DNA from: Lentzea albidocapillata
GTDB lineage: Bacteria; Actinomycetota; Actinomycetes; Mycobacteriales; Pseudonocardiaceae
DNA: 64,000 nt
Direction: 5' to 3'
Assembly: GCF_000719115.1 (NCBI RefSeq)
Contig: NZ_JOEA01000006.1
Location: 186,001 to 250,000 of the forward strand
Shown here: positions 1-9,327 of the stretch, piece by piece
How positions within the stretch are numbered: the stretch's first letter is position 1
Layout: each line of letters starts with the position of its first letter
Position numbers and translations under genes: made by a program
The notes under the pieces: generated by a model
What the model saw: only the letters and a program-made list of their open reading frames with translations
Told to the model about the DNA's origin: nothing
The model's database searches: none

Positions 1-24
1 GTAACGCACCCGAAGGCTGGCCCG

Positions 25-1563
25 TCAGTAGATGGCTTTCTGGGCTCCCTGGATCAGAGCCCGGTACAGGCCGCCCGCCACGCCCCAGCGCGCCAGCGCC
101 GCCCGTGCCGCGTTCGCACCCGCCGCACCGTGCACGCCGCCGCCCGGCCACGCCGACGAACCCGTGAGGTAGAGCCGGTCGAACGGGGTGTCCGCGCGGC
201 CGAGACCGGGCACGGGCCGGAAGACGAGCTGCTGGTGGATCGCCGCCGTGCCGCCGTTGACCGAACCGATGTCGTCAGGGCCGAGCACCGAGCGTCCGAG
301 GATGCGCGAGCGGAAGCCGGGCGCGCGTTCCTCGATCATCAGCTCGAGGCGGTCGGCGCGGCGCTTCAACCGGTCCGGTGTCCAGTTCCCGCCCAGCGGC
401 ACGTGGGTGTAGGCCCAGGCGGCCTCGGTGCCGGCGGGGGAGCGGGTCGGGTCGGTCGTCGTCATCTGGCCCAGGATCATGAACGGGTTGCGCGGCACCT
501 TGCCGCACGCCAGTTCGTGGGCCACGCCGGCCAGGCCGTTGACGTCGCCGCCGAGGTGGATCGTGCCCGCCTGCGAGGCTTCCGTGTTGCGCCAAGGGAT
601 CGGGCCGGACAGCGCCCAGTCGACCTTGATCGTGTCGCCGTCCCACTGGAACCTCTTCAGGTCCTGCGCGAGCTTGGCCGGCAGCGCGTTGCCGCCGATC
701 AGGTCGAGGTAGAGGCTGGGCGCGGGTACGTCTGCCAGGACGGCGCGTCGTGCGCGCACAACGGAACCGTCTGCCAGACGCACGCCAACGGCGACACCGC
801 GCGCGTGCAGCACTTCGGTGACGCGAGCACCGGTCTCGATGCGTCCGCCGAACCTGCGGACCAGGGACGCGGTCAGCTCGCCCGCTCCGCCCCGTGGCAC
901 GGGGTTGCCGACGTCCTGGGCGAGCATCGCCAGCAGCCAGCCGAAGCCCGCGCCGCCGGCCTGGTCCGGACCGAGGTCCGAGTGCATCGTGTTGCCCGCC
1001 AGCAACAACCGGGCGCCCTCACCGGCGAAGAGCTCCTCGCCGAGGCGGCGCACGGGCAGTGTCAGCAACCGCGTCAGCCGCAGCGCGTCACCGGCGCCGA
1101 GCGTCCTGAGTAACGACAGACCGCCGCGCACGGGCGGGAAGGGCCGAAGCAGGCTGTCCAGCACGGCGCCGCGCACCTGCCGCCAGCGGGCGTACTCGGA
1201 CTGCCAGGCGTCGGCATCCGAATGGGCGAAGGAGCCGACGGACTTCGCGGTGACGTCCACGTCACGGGAGAGGAGCGCGACACGGTCGTCCGGCAGCACA
1301 TGGGCCAGCACGGCAGGTGCGTGTTGCCACTGCACGTCGAGGTTCAACGCGCCGATGACGGGCGAACCGAGGCCGAGGGGGTAGAACGCGCTGTAGACGT
1401 CGTTCGTGAAGCCCGGAGCGGTGATCTCGGCCGATGTCACGGCGCCACCGGCCTTCTCGCGCTGCTCCAGCACGACCACGTCCCAGCCCGCGTCCGCCAG
1501 CAGGGTCGCGGCGACCAGCCCGTTCGGGCCGGAGCCGATGACGACCGCGTCGACCTCGTTCAC
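25..1563 (-). CDS. FAD-dependent oxidoreductase, phytoene desaturase-like
   Basis: Predicted flavoprotein of 512 residues. A Rossmann FAD-binding motif GSGPNG lies at residues 10-15, followed by an acidic residue (E33) at the end of the second strand. A C-terminal region SSAWPGGGVHGAAG is typical of CrtI/amine-oxidase-type enzymes. The family dehydrogenates or isomerises hydrophobic polyenes or amines; the substrate cannot be told and no carotenoid genes are near. The ATG overlaps the stop of the upstream epimerase by four bases (ATGA at 1560-1563), so the two are translationally coupled and probably act in one pathway. The family is clear, the function is not. Confidence 0.8.
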   Translation of the reverse strand: MNEVDAVVIGSGPNGLVAATLLADAGWDVVVLEQREKAGGAVTSAEITAPGFTNDVYSAFYPLGLGSPVIGALNLDVQWQHAPAVLAHVLPDDRVALLSRDVDVTAKSVGSFAHSDADAWQSEYARWRQVRGAVLDSLLRPFPPVRGGLSLLRTLGAGDALRLTRLLTLPVRRLGEELFAGEGARLLLAGNTMHSDLGPDQAGGAGFGWLLAMLAQDVGNPVPRGGAGELTASLVRRFGGRIETGARVTEVLHARGVAVGVRLADGSVVRARRAVLADVPAPSLYLDLIGGNALPAKLAQDLKRFQWDGDTIKVDWALSGPIPWRNTEASQAGTIHLGGDVNGLAGVAHELACGKVPRNPFMILGQMTTTDPTRSPAGTEAAWAYTHVPLGGNWTPDRLKRRADRLELMIEERAPGFRSRILGRSVLGPDDIGSVNGGTAAIHQQLVFRPVPGLGRADTPFDRLYLTGSSAWPGGGVHGAAGANAARAALARWGVAGGLYRALIQGAQKAIY

Positions 1564-2429
1564 GCACGCCCTCCCATTGCAACGATGACCTCGCGCAGCA
1601 CATCACGCGCGTCGTGTTCGGGCCACCATTCCAGATCTTCATGTGCTCGTGTGGCGTGCACGAGAGGCGCCTGATCGGCCATCTGGACCCACTCGGGCGT
1701 CAGGGGCTGCAGCCCGAGCCGCGCCGTGGCGCCCGCGAGCTTCTTGATCACCGGGTACGGCACCGGCACCCGGACGGCGCCGACGCGTCCGGCGATCATC
1801 GGCGCGGTCAGCACCGGTTCGGCGGCGAGGTTGAAGGCGCCCAGCGCGGTGCGGCGGATGATCTCGACGATCGCGCGCGCCACGTCGTCCGCGTGCACGA
1901 GCTGCAGGCGCAGGTCGTTCCACAGCGGAACCGGCAGGAACGGCAGCAGCCCCGGCGGGAGCAACGGGCTGAGCAGCCAGCGGCGGATCTTCTCCGCGGC
2001 GGACGCCTGCCCGATGCCGCACGGCCGGATCACCGTGCACGGCAACGGATAGCGCTGGACCATCTCCTCCAGCCGCACCTTGTGCGCGCTGTACGTGCTG
2101 CCGGCGATGCCCGTCAGCGCCCACGACTCGTCGACCCTCGACCAGCGTTCCGCCGGGCCGTAGGCCGCGACCGAAGAGGCGAGGACGAGGTGACCGACTG
2201 CTTCTTTGGCGCACGCGGCGAGCACGTGCTCGCTGCCGTCGACGTTCGTCTCGTGATTCGTCGGCTTGATCGCCCACGCGAGGTGCACCACGACGTCGGC
2301 ACCCCGGAACGCGTCGCACAGGGACGAGAGTGCGCGCACATCGACACCGGCGTCTTCGAAGTCCAAGTGGCGGCGCAGCGCGGTGCCGACGTTGCCGGAC
2401 GCGCCGGTGACGACGATTTTCACCCTCAC
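1560..2429 (-). CDS. NAD-dependent epimerase/dehydratase (extended SDR)
   Basis: Extended short-chain dehydrogenase/reductase of 289 residues. The nucleotide-binding motif TGASGNVG is at residues 8-15, a serine pair is at 85-86, and the catalytic YxxxK is Y113/K117. Such proteins oxidise or epimerise nucleotide sugars, or reduce small carbonyls. The substrate is not evident. It is the first gene of a two-gene operon with the FAD oxidoreductase (ATGA overlap). An inverted repeat lies 9-27 bases before the start and may be an operator. Confidence 0.8.
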   Translation of the reverse strand: MRVKIVVTGASGNVGTALRRHLDFEDAGVDVRALSSLCDAFRGADVVVHLAWAIKPTNHETNVDGSEHVLAACAKEAVGHLVLASSVAAYGPAERWSRVDESWALTGIAGSTYSAHKVRLEEMVQRYPLPCTVIRPCGIGQASAAEKIRRWLLSPLLPPGLLPFLPVPLWNDLRLQLVHADDVARAIVEIIRRTALGAFNLAAEPVLTAPMIAGRVGAVRVPVPYPVIKKLAGATARLGLQPLTPEWVQMADQAPLVHATRAHEDLEWWPEHDARDVLREVIVAMGGRA

Positions 2430-2437
2430 CGGATACC

Positions 2438-2456
2438 CGTGATGTGACCGATCACG
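2438..2456. promoter_or_regulatory. inverted repeat CGTGAT-N7-ATCACG before the epimerase gene
   Basis: Perfect 6-base arms separated by 7 bases. A smaller overlapping dyad GTGA-N4-TCAC sits inside it. It lies just upstream of the minus-strand epimerase start, where an operator or a CRP-like site could act. No regulator can be assigned. Confidence 0.35.
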
Positions 2457-2577
2457 CGTATCTCATTTCGTTCGGTACCGAAGAGCTAGCACACTCCGTA
2501 GTCGAGCGGTAGTCACATGAACCCGATGAGGCTGTGTTCCGTAGCACATAAGGGGCCATTCGTCAGGGCTCCGCCCA

Positions 2578-2599
2578 ATACTGAGCTACCGCTTAGTAT
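2578..2599. promoter_or_regulatory. inverted repeat before the solute-binding lipoprotein gene
   Basis: Arms ATACTGAGC and GCTTAGTAT are separated by TACC, and 8 of 9 positions are complementary. The element ends 28 bases before the start at 2628, so it could be an operator or a 5-prime mRNA hairpin. It stands out as AT-rich in GC-rich surroundings. Confidence 0.4.
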
Positions 2600-2627
2600 G
2601 GCTCGATCTTCCGGACAAGGACCCTGC

Positions 2628-3866
2628 ATGCCCCTTCGCCGTGTACTGCCCACCGCCGCTTTGGCGCTCGCCGTCCTGGTGGCCGGCTGCGGTGCCAAGA
2701 CAGACGAGAAGGCCCAGGTCAAGACCGGTCCGGGCGTTACCGGCGACACGATCTCGCTCGGCATCCTCACGGACATGACAGGCCCGTTCAAAGCCTCCGC
2801 GCTGACCCGCATGAAGGGCTACGAGCTGTACCTGAAGCAGGTCAACGACCGCGGCGGCATCTGCGGCCGCCGGGTCGAGCTCAAGCTGAAGGACCACGCG
2901 TACGACGTGCAGAAGGCACTCGACGCCTACTTCGACCTGGAGCCGCAGGTCCTCGGCCTGCTGGAGCTCGCGGGCACGCCGATGACCGCCGCGATCGAGC
3001 CCGACATCATGCAGACCCGCACGCTGACCGCTCCCGCCTCGTGGGCCGCGTCGCTGCTCGGCAACCCGCACATGATGATCGTCGGCACCACGTACGACCT
3101 CGACGTCATCAACGGGCTTGACCACTACAAGCGCAAGGGCGTGATCAAGGAAGGCGACACCGTCGGCCACGTCTACGTCCAGGGCAGCTACGGCGACAAC
3201 GCCGTGGAGGGCAGCCGGTTCGTCGGCACGCAGTGGAACATGAGGATCGCCGAGCAGCCGATCAGCGAGACCACGGCCGACCTCGCGCAGCAGATCGGCG
3301 CGCTCAAGGCGGCGGGCGCCAAGGCCGTCGTGCTCAGCACCACCCCCGCCCAGACCGCCGCCGCCGTCGGCGTGGCCGCGGCGCTGAAGTGGGAGGTGCC
3401 GTTCATGGTCAACGTGGTCGGCTTCGACACCGCGATCCTCGACTCGCCGGTCGGCCCGGCCGTCGAGAAGCAGGTGTCCGTGGTGACGTCGGTGGCGCCG
3501 TTCACCGGCACGCAGCCCGGCCCGCGCGAAGTGGCGGCGGCGTTCAACAAGTACTACCCGAACGACAAGCCCGCGATCTACGTCGACCACGGCTACACCG
3601 TCGCGAAGGTGTTCCTGTCCGTTGTGGAGAAGGCCTGCCAGGAGGGCGACCTCACGCGGGACGGCGTGCTGAAGGCGTTCCACAGCACCAACGGCCTGGA
3701 CACCCAGGGCCTGACCAGCGCGCTGCACTACTCGCTCGTCGGACGGCCGTCCGCGACGCAGTCGTACATCACCAAGGTCGACTCGAAGGCGCCCGGCGGT
3801 CTCACGACCGTCGAGGAACTGTTCGAGTCGGAGCTGGTGAAGATCAAGGGCACCCGAGCCAAGTAG
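2628..3866 (+). CDS. ABC transporter substrate-binding lipoprotein (branched-chain amino acid type)
   Basis: Extracytoplasmic binding protein of 412 residues from the chosen ATG, which has GGACAAGG eight bases upstream. The N-terminus is a lipoprotein signal with lipobox LVAGC (Cys21). The mature part matches the Leu/Ile/Val-binding (periplasmic type 1) fold: ISLGILTDMTGPFKA near the start, then two alternating Rossmann-like lobes. No permease or ATPase lies nearby, so it is an orphan receptor or uses a transporter encoded elsewhere. The ligand is unknown; the family also binds amides, urea and aromatic acids. An in-frame upstream extension to 2517 is unlikely because it would bury the signal peptide. 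Confidence 0.85.
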   Translation: MPLRRVLPTAALALAVLVAGCGAKTDEKAQVKTGPGVTGDTISLGILTDMTGPFKASALTRMKGYELYLKQVNDRGGICGRRVELKLKDHAYDVQKALDAYFDLEPQVLGLLELAGTPMTAAIEPDIMQTRTLTAPASWAASLLGNPHMMIVGTTYDLDVINGLDHYKRKGVIKEGDTVGHVYVQGSYGDNAVEGSRFVGTQWNMRIAEQPISETTADLAQQIGALKAAGAKAVVLSTTPAQTAAAVGVAAALKWEVPFMVNVVGFDTAILDSPVGPAVEKQVSVVTSVAPFTGTQPGPREVAAAFNKYYPNDKPAIYVDHGYTVAKVFLSVVEKACQEGDLTRDGVLKAFHSTNGLDTQGLTSALHYSLVGRPSATQSYITKVDSKAPGGLTTVEELFESELVKIKGTRAK

Positions 3867-3875
3867 CGGCCAAAT

Positions 3876-3916
3876 GAGAAATGGCTCCTCCCGGCTTCGG
3901 GAGGAGCCATTTTCTC
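3876..3916. terminator. bidirectional terminator hairpin
   Basis: Arms at 3876-3893 and 3898-3916 are complementary over 18 bases with one bulged A, and the loop is GCTT. A-rich and T-rich flanks occur on both sides. It sits between the convergent solute-binding protein and tex genes and can serve both. Confidence 0.85.
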
Positions 3917-3920
3917 TTGT

Positions 3921-6254
3921 CTACTTGCCGAAGCCGGCCTTGCGGAGCGCTTCCGCCATCGAGCCGCTCGCGGGCGGCGCGGCGGTGCGCTGCTGGCCAC
4001 CACGCTGCGGCTGCCCGCCGCGCTGCTGCGGACGACCGCCGCGGTCACGGCCTCCGCCGCCACCGCCCTGCTGCTTCGGAGCGGGCTTGCCCGGCTCGTC
4101 GGTCAGGCGCAGCGTCAGGCCGATGCGCTTGCGGGCCTCGTCCACCTCCAGCACCTTCACCCGCACCACGTCACCGGACTTCACGACGTCGCGCGGGTCC
4201 TTCACGTAGGTGTTGGACAGGGCCGAGATGTGCACGAGACCGTCCTGGTGCACGCCGATGTCCACGAACGCGCCGAACGCGGCCACGTTCGTCACGACGC
4301 CCTCCAGCACCATGCCGGGCTTGAGGTCGGCGATCTTCTCGACGCCGTCCGCGAAGGTCGCCGTCTTGAACGCCGGGCGCGGGTCGCGGCCGGGCTTCTC
4401 CAGCTCGCGCAGGATGTCCGTGACGGTCGGCAGGCCGAACTGCTCGTCCACGAACTTCTCCGGCCGCAGCTTCGTCAGCACGGCCGAGTTGCCGATCAGC
4501 TCGGCGCCCGCCTCGATCTGCATCTTCCGCACGACCGGGTACGCCTCGGGGTGCACCGAGGAGGCGTCCAGCGGCTCGTCGCCACCGCGGATCTTGAGGA
4601 AGCCCGCGCACTGCTCGAACGCCTTCGGGCCGAGCCGCGTCACGTCCTTCAACGCCTTGCGGGACTTGAACGGACCGTTGGCGTCGCGGTGCAGCACGAT
4701 GTTCTCCGCGAGACCGGCGGTGATGCCGGAGACGCGGCTCAGCAGCGGCACCGAGGCGGTGTTCAGGTCGACGCCGACCGCGTTCACACAGTCCTCGACC
4801 ACCGCGTCCAGCGACCGCGAGAGCTTCGACTCGGCCAGGTCGTGCTGGTACTGGCCGACACCGATCGACTTCGGGTCGATCTTCACGAGCTCGGCCAGCG
4901 GGTCCTGCAGACGGCGGGCGATCGACACCGCGCCGCGGATCGACACGTCCAGCTCGGGCAGTTCCGAGGACGCGTAGGCCGAGGCCGAGTACACCGAAGC
5001 GCCCGCCTCGGACACCACGATCTTGGTCAGGCCGAGCTCGGGGTGGCGCTTGATCAGGTCGGCGGCCAGCTTGTCGGTCTCGCGCGAGGCCGTGCCGTTG
5101 CCGATCGCGATCAGGTCGACGTTGTGCTGCTTGGCCCACACCGCGAGCTTCGCGATCGACTCGTCCCAGCGGTTCGCGGGCACGTGCGGCTGGATGACGC
5201 CGTGCGCGACGACCTTGCCGGTGGCGTCGACGATCGCGACCTTCACGCCCGTGCGGTAGCCGGGGTCGAGGCCCATCGTGGCGCGCGTGCCGGCCGGGGC
5301 GGCCAGCAGCAGGTCACGCAGGTTCGAGGCGAACACCTTCACGGCCTCGTCCTCGGCGAACGAGCGCAGCCGGCCGCGCAGGTCGATGCCCAGGTGCACG
5401 AGGATCCGGGTCCGCCACGCCCAGCGGACGGTGTCGGTGAGCCACTTGTCGCCGGGACGGCCCCGGTCGTCGATGCCGAAGCGGGAGGCGATCCGCACCT
5501 CGAACGTCGAGGGACCCTCCTCACGCGGCTCCTCCGGCTCCAGGACGAGGTCGAGGACCTCCTCCTTCTCGCCGCGGAACAGCGCCAGGATGCGGTGCGA
5601 CGGCAGCTTCGCGAAGGGCTCGTCGAACTCGAAGTAGTCGGAGAACTTGGCGCCCTCCGTCTCCTTGCCCTCGCGGACCTTGGAGACCACGCGGCCGCGC
5701 GTCCACATCTGCTCGCGCAGGTCGCCGATCAGGTCGCTGTCCTCGCCGAACCGCTCGACCAGGATCGACCGCGCGCCCTGCAGCGCGGCCGCGGCGTCCG
5801 CGACCTCCTTCGCGGGGTCGACGAACTTCGCGGCCTCCTCCTGCGGGTTCAGCCCGGGATCACCCAGAAGTGCGTCGGCCAGCGGTTCGAGACCGGCCTC
5901 CTTCGCGATCTGGGCCTTCGTGCGGCGCTTCTGCTTGTAGGGCAGGTAGAGATCCTCGAGCCGCGCCTTGGACTCGGCGGCGAGGATCTGCGCTTCGAGG
6001 GTGTCGTTGAGCTTGCCCTGCTCTCGGATGGAGTTGAGGACGGCAGCCCGGCGCTCTTCCAGTTCGCGCAGGTAGCCGAGGCGTTCCTCGAGCGTGCGCA
6101 GCTGGGTGTCGTCGAGACCGCCGGTCGCCTCCTTGCGGTAGCGGGCGACGAACGGGACGGTCGCGCCACCGTCGAGCAGTTCGACAGCAGAGCCGACCTG
6201 GCCTGCGGCCACTCCGAGCTCGTCAGCGATCTTCTGGTGGATGAGCGTTGTCAC
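3921..6254 (-). CDS. tex: Tex family RNA-binding transcriptional accessory protein
   Basis: Tex protein of 777 residues from the GTG at 6254, matching the usual family length. In order it has the N-terminal helical Tex domain ([19 protein letters not shown] early), a YqgF/RNase H-like fold ([10 protein letters not shown] in the middle), helix-hairpin-helix motifs, and a C-terminal S1 RNA-binding domain ([19 protein letters not shown]). A basic Gly/Gln/Arg-rich tail follows. Tex proteins are cytoplasmic nucleic-acid binding factors linked to transcription and stress tolerance. The open frame runs 159 codons further upstream, but that part would overlap the divergent phosphodiesterase gene and does not look like Tex. 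Confidence 0.93.
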   Translation of the reverse strand: MTTLIHQKIADELGVAAGQVGSAVELLDGGATVPFVARYRKEATGGLDDTQLRTLEERLGYLRELEERRAAVLNSIREQGKLNDTLEAQILAAESKARLEDLYLPYKQKRRTKAQIAKEAGLEPLADALLGDPGLNPQEEAAKFVDPAKEVADAAAALQGARSILVERFGEDSDLIGDLREQMWTRGRVVSKVREGKETEGAKFSDYFEFDEPFAKLPSHRILALFRGEKEEVLDLVLEPEEPREEGPSTFEVRIASRFGIDDRGRPGDKWLTDTVRWAWRTRILVHLGIDLRGRLRSFAEDEAVKVFASNLRDLLLAAPAGTRATMGLDPGYRTGVKVAIVDATGKVVAHGVIQPHVPANRWDESIAKLAVWAKQHNVDLIAIGNGTASRETDKLAADLIKRHPELGLTKIVVSEAGASVYSASAYASSELPELDVSIRGAVSIARRLQDPLAELVKIDPKSIGVGQYQHDLAESKLSRSLDAVVEDCVNAVGVDLNTASVPLLSRVSGITAGLAENIVLHRDANGPFKSRKALKDVTRLGPKAFEQCAGFLKIRGGDEPLDASSVHPEAYPVVRKMQIEAGAELIGNSAVLTKLRPEKFVDEQFGLPTVTDILRELEKPGRDPRPAFKTATFADGVEKIADLKPGMVLEGVVTNVAAFGAFVDIGVHQDGLVHISALSNTYVKDPRDVVKSGDVVRVKVLEVDEARKRIGLTLRLTDEPGKPAPKQQGGGGGGRDRGGRPQQRGGQPQRGGQQRTAAPPASGSMAEALRKAGFGK

Positions 6255-6303
6255 AGCGCGCCATTCTGCCCGTTGTCCGATCCGGCGTGGCACGGTGTCC
6301 GTC

Positions 6304-7401
6304 ATGACCATCGCCGAGGTCGTCCCATCACTGCTGTCGGGCCTGGACGTGCCGGGTGCCGACAACACGCTCGGCCTGCCACGGGCCCGGCGTGTCGTAC
6401 TGCTGCTCGTCGACGGTCTGGGCCACGAACTGCTGCGCGCGCACGCCTCGCACGCGCCGTTCCTGTCCTCGTTGCCGGACCGCACGATAGATGCCGGGTT
6501 CCCGTCCTCGACGGCCACGAGCCTCGCCTCGATCGGCACCGGGATGCAGTCCGGTGAGCACGGCATCGTCGGGTACACGTTCGAGGTCGGGGACGAGGTG
6601 CTCAACTCGCTGACCTGGACGCGGGCGAGCGAACGCGACCACGACCTGCGCAGGACGCTCGTGCCGGAGGTCGTGCAGCCGCACCCGACGCTGTTCGAGC
6701 GCGCGGCGGCGGCCGGGGTCGCGGTCAGCACGGTCGCGCCGTTGCTCCAGCGGTCCTCCGGCCTGACGCGGGCGGTGCTGCGCGGTTCGTGGTTCCGCGG
6801 CGCCGCCGGGTTCGGCGACCTGGCGCTGGGCGCGGTGGCGGCCGTCGAGCAGGACCGTTCGTTCTGCTACGCCTACCACGCCGACCTCGACACGATCGGG
6901 CACATCTACGGGCCCGATTCCGAGGAGTGGTTGCTGCAGCTGGAGTTCGTGGACTCGCTGGCCGCCCGGATCGCGTCGCGCATGCCCGCCGGCTCGCTGC
7001 TCGCCGTCACGGCGGACCACGGCATGGTCACCGCGGGCGAGCGGATCGACTTCGACACCGAACCGCTGCTGTGGCAGGGAGTCCGGGTGATCGCCGGTGA
7101 GCCCAGGGTGCGTTACCTGCACACCGAGAGCGACGAGGTGCTGTCCGTGTGGCGGGAGTTCCTCGGCGGCCGCGCGGACGTGCTGACGCGGGACGAGGCG
7201 GTGGACGCCGGGTGGTTCGGCCCGGTCAGCCCTCTCGCCGTCGACCGCATCGGGGACGTCGTGGTGGCGATGAAGGACGCCCACGTGGTGGTGCGCAGTC
7301 AGGCGGAACCGGTGCTGAGCAGCCTGACCGGGTTCCACGGGTCACGCACCCGCGCGGAACTGGCGATCCCGTTGCTCGTTCACTCAGTACCTTCAGTGTA
7401 G
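6304..7401 (+). CDS. alkaline-phosphatase superfamily nucleotide pyrophosphatase/phosphodiesterase
   Basis: Metal-dependent phosphodiesterase of 365 residues. Metal ligands of the superfamily are visible: VDGLG (D37), GEHGIVGY (H86), HADLDTIGH in the middle and TADHGM near the C-terminus. The likely nucleophile is in the FPSSTATS segment around residues 67-74. There is no signal peptide, so it is cytoplasmic. A GTG nine bases upstream (6295) is an alternative start. It is divergent from tex with about 50 bases between them. The substrate is not known. Confidence 0.8.
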   Translation: MTIAEVVPSLLSGLDVPGADNTLGLPRARRVVLLLVDGLGHELLRAHASHAPFLSSLPDRTIDAGFPSSTATSLASIGTGMQSGEHGIVGYTFEVGDEVLNSLTWTRASERDHDLRRTLVPEVVQPHPTLFERAAAAGVAVSTVAPLLQRSSGLTRAVLRGSWFRGAAGFGDLALGAVAAVEQDRSFCYAYHADLDTIGHIYGPDSEEWLLQLEFVDSLAARIASRMPAGSLLAVTADHGMVTAGERIDFDTEPLLWQGVRVIAGEPRVRYLHTESDEVLSVWREFLGGRADVLTRDEAVDAGWFGPVSPLAVDRIGDVVVAMKDAHVVVRSQAEPVLSSLTGFHGSRTRAELAIPLLVHSVPSV

Positions 7402-7446
7402 ATTGAAGTCAGCCCTTTCCATTGCCTCGCTTTAGGATCACCGGAC

Positions 7447-8307
7447 GTGACGATCGAACTGCCAGGACCAGTCGGGTTCGTGCTCGGAGGCGGGGGAAGC
7501 CTCGGCGCCGCGCAGGTCGGCATGCTGCGCGCCCTGCGCGAGCACGGGGTCCGGCCGGACCTCGTCGTCGGCACCTCGGTCGGCTCGGTCAACGGCTCGC
7601 TGCTCGCGCTGGACCCCGACAAGGCGGCCGAGCGGCTGGGCGTGTTGTGGGAGGGCATGACGCGGCAGCGGGTGTTCCCCGGCGGGCCGATCGCGCAGCT
7701 GAGATCGTTGCGCACCAACAAGACCTACCTCTTCCCGAACACCGGTCTCGCGCACGTGCTGGCCGAGGGCCTCGGCGGCTGTTCGTCCTTTGAGGACCTC
7801 ACGCTGCCGTTCGGCGCGGTGTCGGTGAACGGCGTGACCGGCGAGGCCGTGAACATCACCGAGGGCGAGCTGGTTCCCGCGATCCTCGCCAGCGCGGCGA
7901 TTCCGGGCGTCTATCCGCCGGTGCGCATCGGTGACCAGGTGCTCTACGACGGCGGCGTGCTGGCGAACGTGCCGATCCGGCAGGCCCTGGCGATGGGCGC
8001 GAAGTCGTTGGTGGTGCTGGACTGCGCGTTCCCCGGCCATCTGCCGACCGTGCCGGAGACGCTCGCCGAGACCCTGCTGTTCTGGGCGACCCTGGGCATG
8101 CGCAACCAGGCCGTGCTGGAGGTGGAGCTCGCCTCGCAGAGCGCTCCGGTGCTCTACCTGCCGGGCCCGCCCGTGCAGGCCGTGACACCGCTGGACTTCT
8201 CGCACACCGCGGAACTGGTCGAGGCCTCCTATCAGGCCTCGGCCACGTTCCTCACGACGCTGGAGGTTGCCGGCGTGGGGCTCTACGGGCACCCGTCACA
8301 CGGATAG
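7447..8307 (+). CDS. patatin-like phospholipase
   Basis: Patatin-family acyl hydrolase of 286 residues starting at GTG. The oxyanion loop GGGGSLG is at residues 14-20, the nucleophile elbow GTSVG at 42-46 (Ser44), and the second catalytic residue is the Asp of DGG near residue 168. These are the complete Ser-Asp dyad elements of the bacterial RssA/YlbK-type group. It has no signal peptide or membrane segment and probably acts on membrane lipids from the cytoplasmic side. Its 3-prime end overlaps the convergent kinase-like gene by 12 bases. Confidence 0.88.
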   Translation: MTIELPGPVGFVLGGGGSLGAAQVGMLRALREHGVRPDLVVGTSVGSVNGSLLALDPDKAAERLGVLWEGMTRQRVFPGGPIAQLRSLRTNKTYLFPNTGLAHVLAEGLGGCSSFEDLTLPFGAVSVNGVTGEAVNITEGELVPAILASAAIPGVYPPVRIGDQVLYDGGVLANVPIRQALAMGAKSLVVLDCAFPGHLPTVPETLAETLLFWATLGMRNQAVLEVELASQSAPVLYLPGPPVQAVTPLDFSHTAELVEASYQASATFLTTLEVAGVGLYGHPSHG

Positions 8308-9219
8308 CCCGGACAGACAGTCCAGCACCCGCCCGATGTTGTGCTCGGCGATCTCCTTCATTGCGTCCCGGTGCGGGAAGTCGCCGTCCAGCAGCCGGAG
8401 CGGACCCTCCACAAGGGACAGGTGCTGGGCGAGCCGGTACAGCGACATCCGTGCCGGGTCGAGGCCGGGGACCGGCCGGTAGTGCGGGCCGAAGCGCAGT
8501 TCCAGGAACACGTGCTCCCACTCGACGTCGAAGAACATCACGCCCTCGATGTCGATCAGCACCGGCCGTCCGTCTGCCACGAGCACGTGGTCGGGGCCCA
8601 GTTCGCCGTGGATCAGCCCGTACTCCGCGCGCGGCTCGACCGCGGCATGTCGTTGCCGCAGCTCGGCTTCCAGGCGGTCGCGCTCGGCGGCGATGCGCGG
8701 CACCCGTTCGCAGCAGGCGTCGAGGTGCCCGAGGGCCCGTTGCAGCACCACGTCCGGCACCGGCGGCGCGTCCACGGGTTGCAGTGCGCTCGGGCGGCCG
8801 TAGCGCGGGCTGGTGTGCTGGTGCACGGCGGCCAGGTCTTCCCAGAGTCGTTCCAGGGCCTCGGTGTCGCGGTCGAGCAGCTTTTCGAGGAACTCGCCCC
8901 CGAGGTCCTCGACCACGATGACGTCGTTGTCGACCAGCACCAGCCTTGGCACGCCGGCCCCTGCCTCGGACAGCGCGGTGTGCGCGGTGAGGAACAGGTC
9001 GCGCCCGCTCGCGTTGCCGAACAACGGGTCCTGTTCGTGCGCGGGCCAGTAGTCCTCGCTCGTGCGCCACACGTAGGCGATGCCCGTCGTGCCGTCGTCG
9101 AGCGTCAGGCGGTAGACGCCCTTCTTGCTGCCGCCGTGCAGACGGACCACGTCGCGCAGTTCACGGCCGTACGCCGCCTGCGCGATGTCCGCGAGGTCGG
9201 CCACCCCCAGATGTGCCAC
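8296..9219 (-). CDS. phosphotransferase of the APH/choline kinase superfamily
   Basis: Kinase-like protein of 307 residues from GTG at 9219. The catalytic loop reads HGELGPDH where classical aminoglycoside kinases have HGDxxxxN, so the general-base Asp is Glu. The metal-binding motif is IDIEG. Such variants are common in uncharacterised actinobacterial members, so this is probably a small-molecule kinase rather than a resistance enzyme. The frame stays open far upstream across the neighbouring hydrolase gene; that part is not coding. It is divergent from the hydrolase at 9328. Confidence 0.75.
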   Translation of the reverse strand: MAHLGVADLADIAQAAYGRELRDVVRLHGGSKKGVYRLTLDDGTTGIAYVWRTSEDYWPAHEQDPLFGNASGRDLFLTAHTALSEAGAGVPRLVLVDNDVIVVEDLGGEFLEKLLDRDTEALERLWEDLAAVHQHTSPRYGRPSALQPVDAPPVPDVVLQRALGHLDACCERVPRIAAERDRLEAELRQRHAAVEPRAEYGLIHGELGPDHVLVADGRPVLIDIEGVMFFDVEWEHVFLELRFGPHYRPVPGLDPARMSLYRLAQHLSLVEGPLRLLDGDFPHRDAMKEIAEHNIGRVLDCLSGLSV

Positions 9220-9292
9220 GTTCCGCGACGTTAGTGGTGGGCGCGTGAAACTGGTGCCAACACTTCTGGGCTGAGCGGACACGAACGTCACT

Positions 9293-9327
9293 ACCGACCG
9301 GTCGCTCCAAGCGACATACTGGTTGGT
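9293..9327. promoter_or_regulatory. putative leaderless promoter with flanking inverted repeat
   Basis: A -10-like CATACT (9315-9320) lies seven bases before the ATG at 9328. It overlaps the right arm of an imperfect dyad, ACCGACCGGT (9293-9302) and ACTGGTTGGT (9318-9327), with 8 of 10 positions complementary. This suggests a leaderless hydrolase transcript under repressor control. The repressor is not identifiable. Confidence 0.35.

Noticed and set aside
6255..6731. N-terminal extension of Tex by 159 residues
   Set aside because: It overlaps the phosphodiesterase coding region and has no Tex homology. GTG at 6254 gives the normal family length.
8296..9219. Aminoglycoside resistance kinase
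   Set aside because: The catalytic loop is HGELGPDH and not HGDxxxxN, and the context is not resistance. Only the superfamily is supported.
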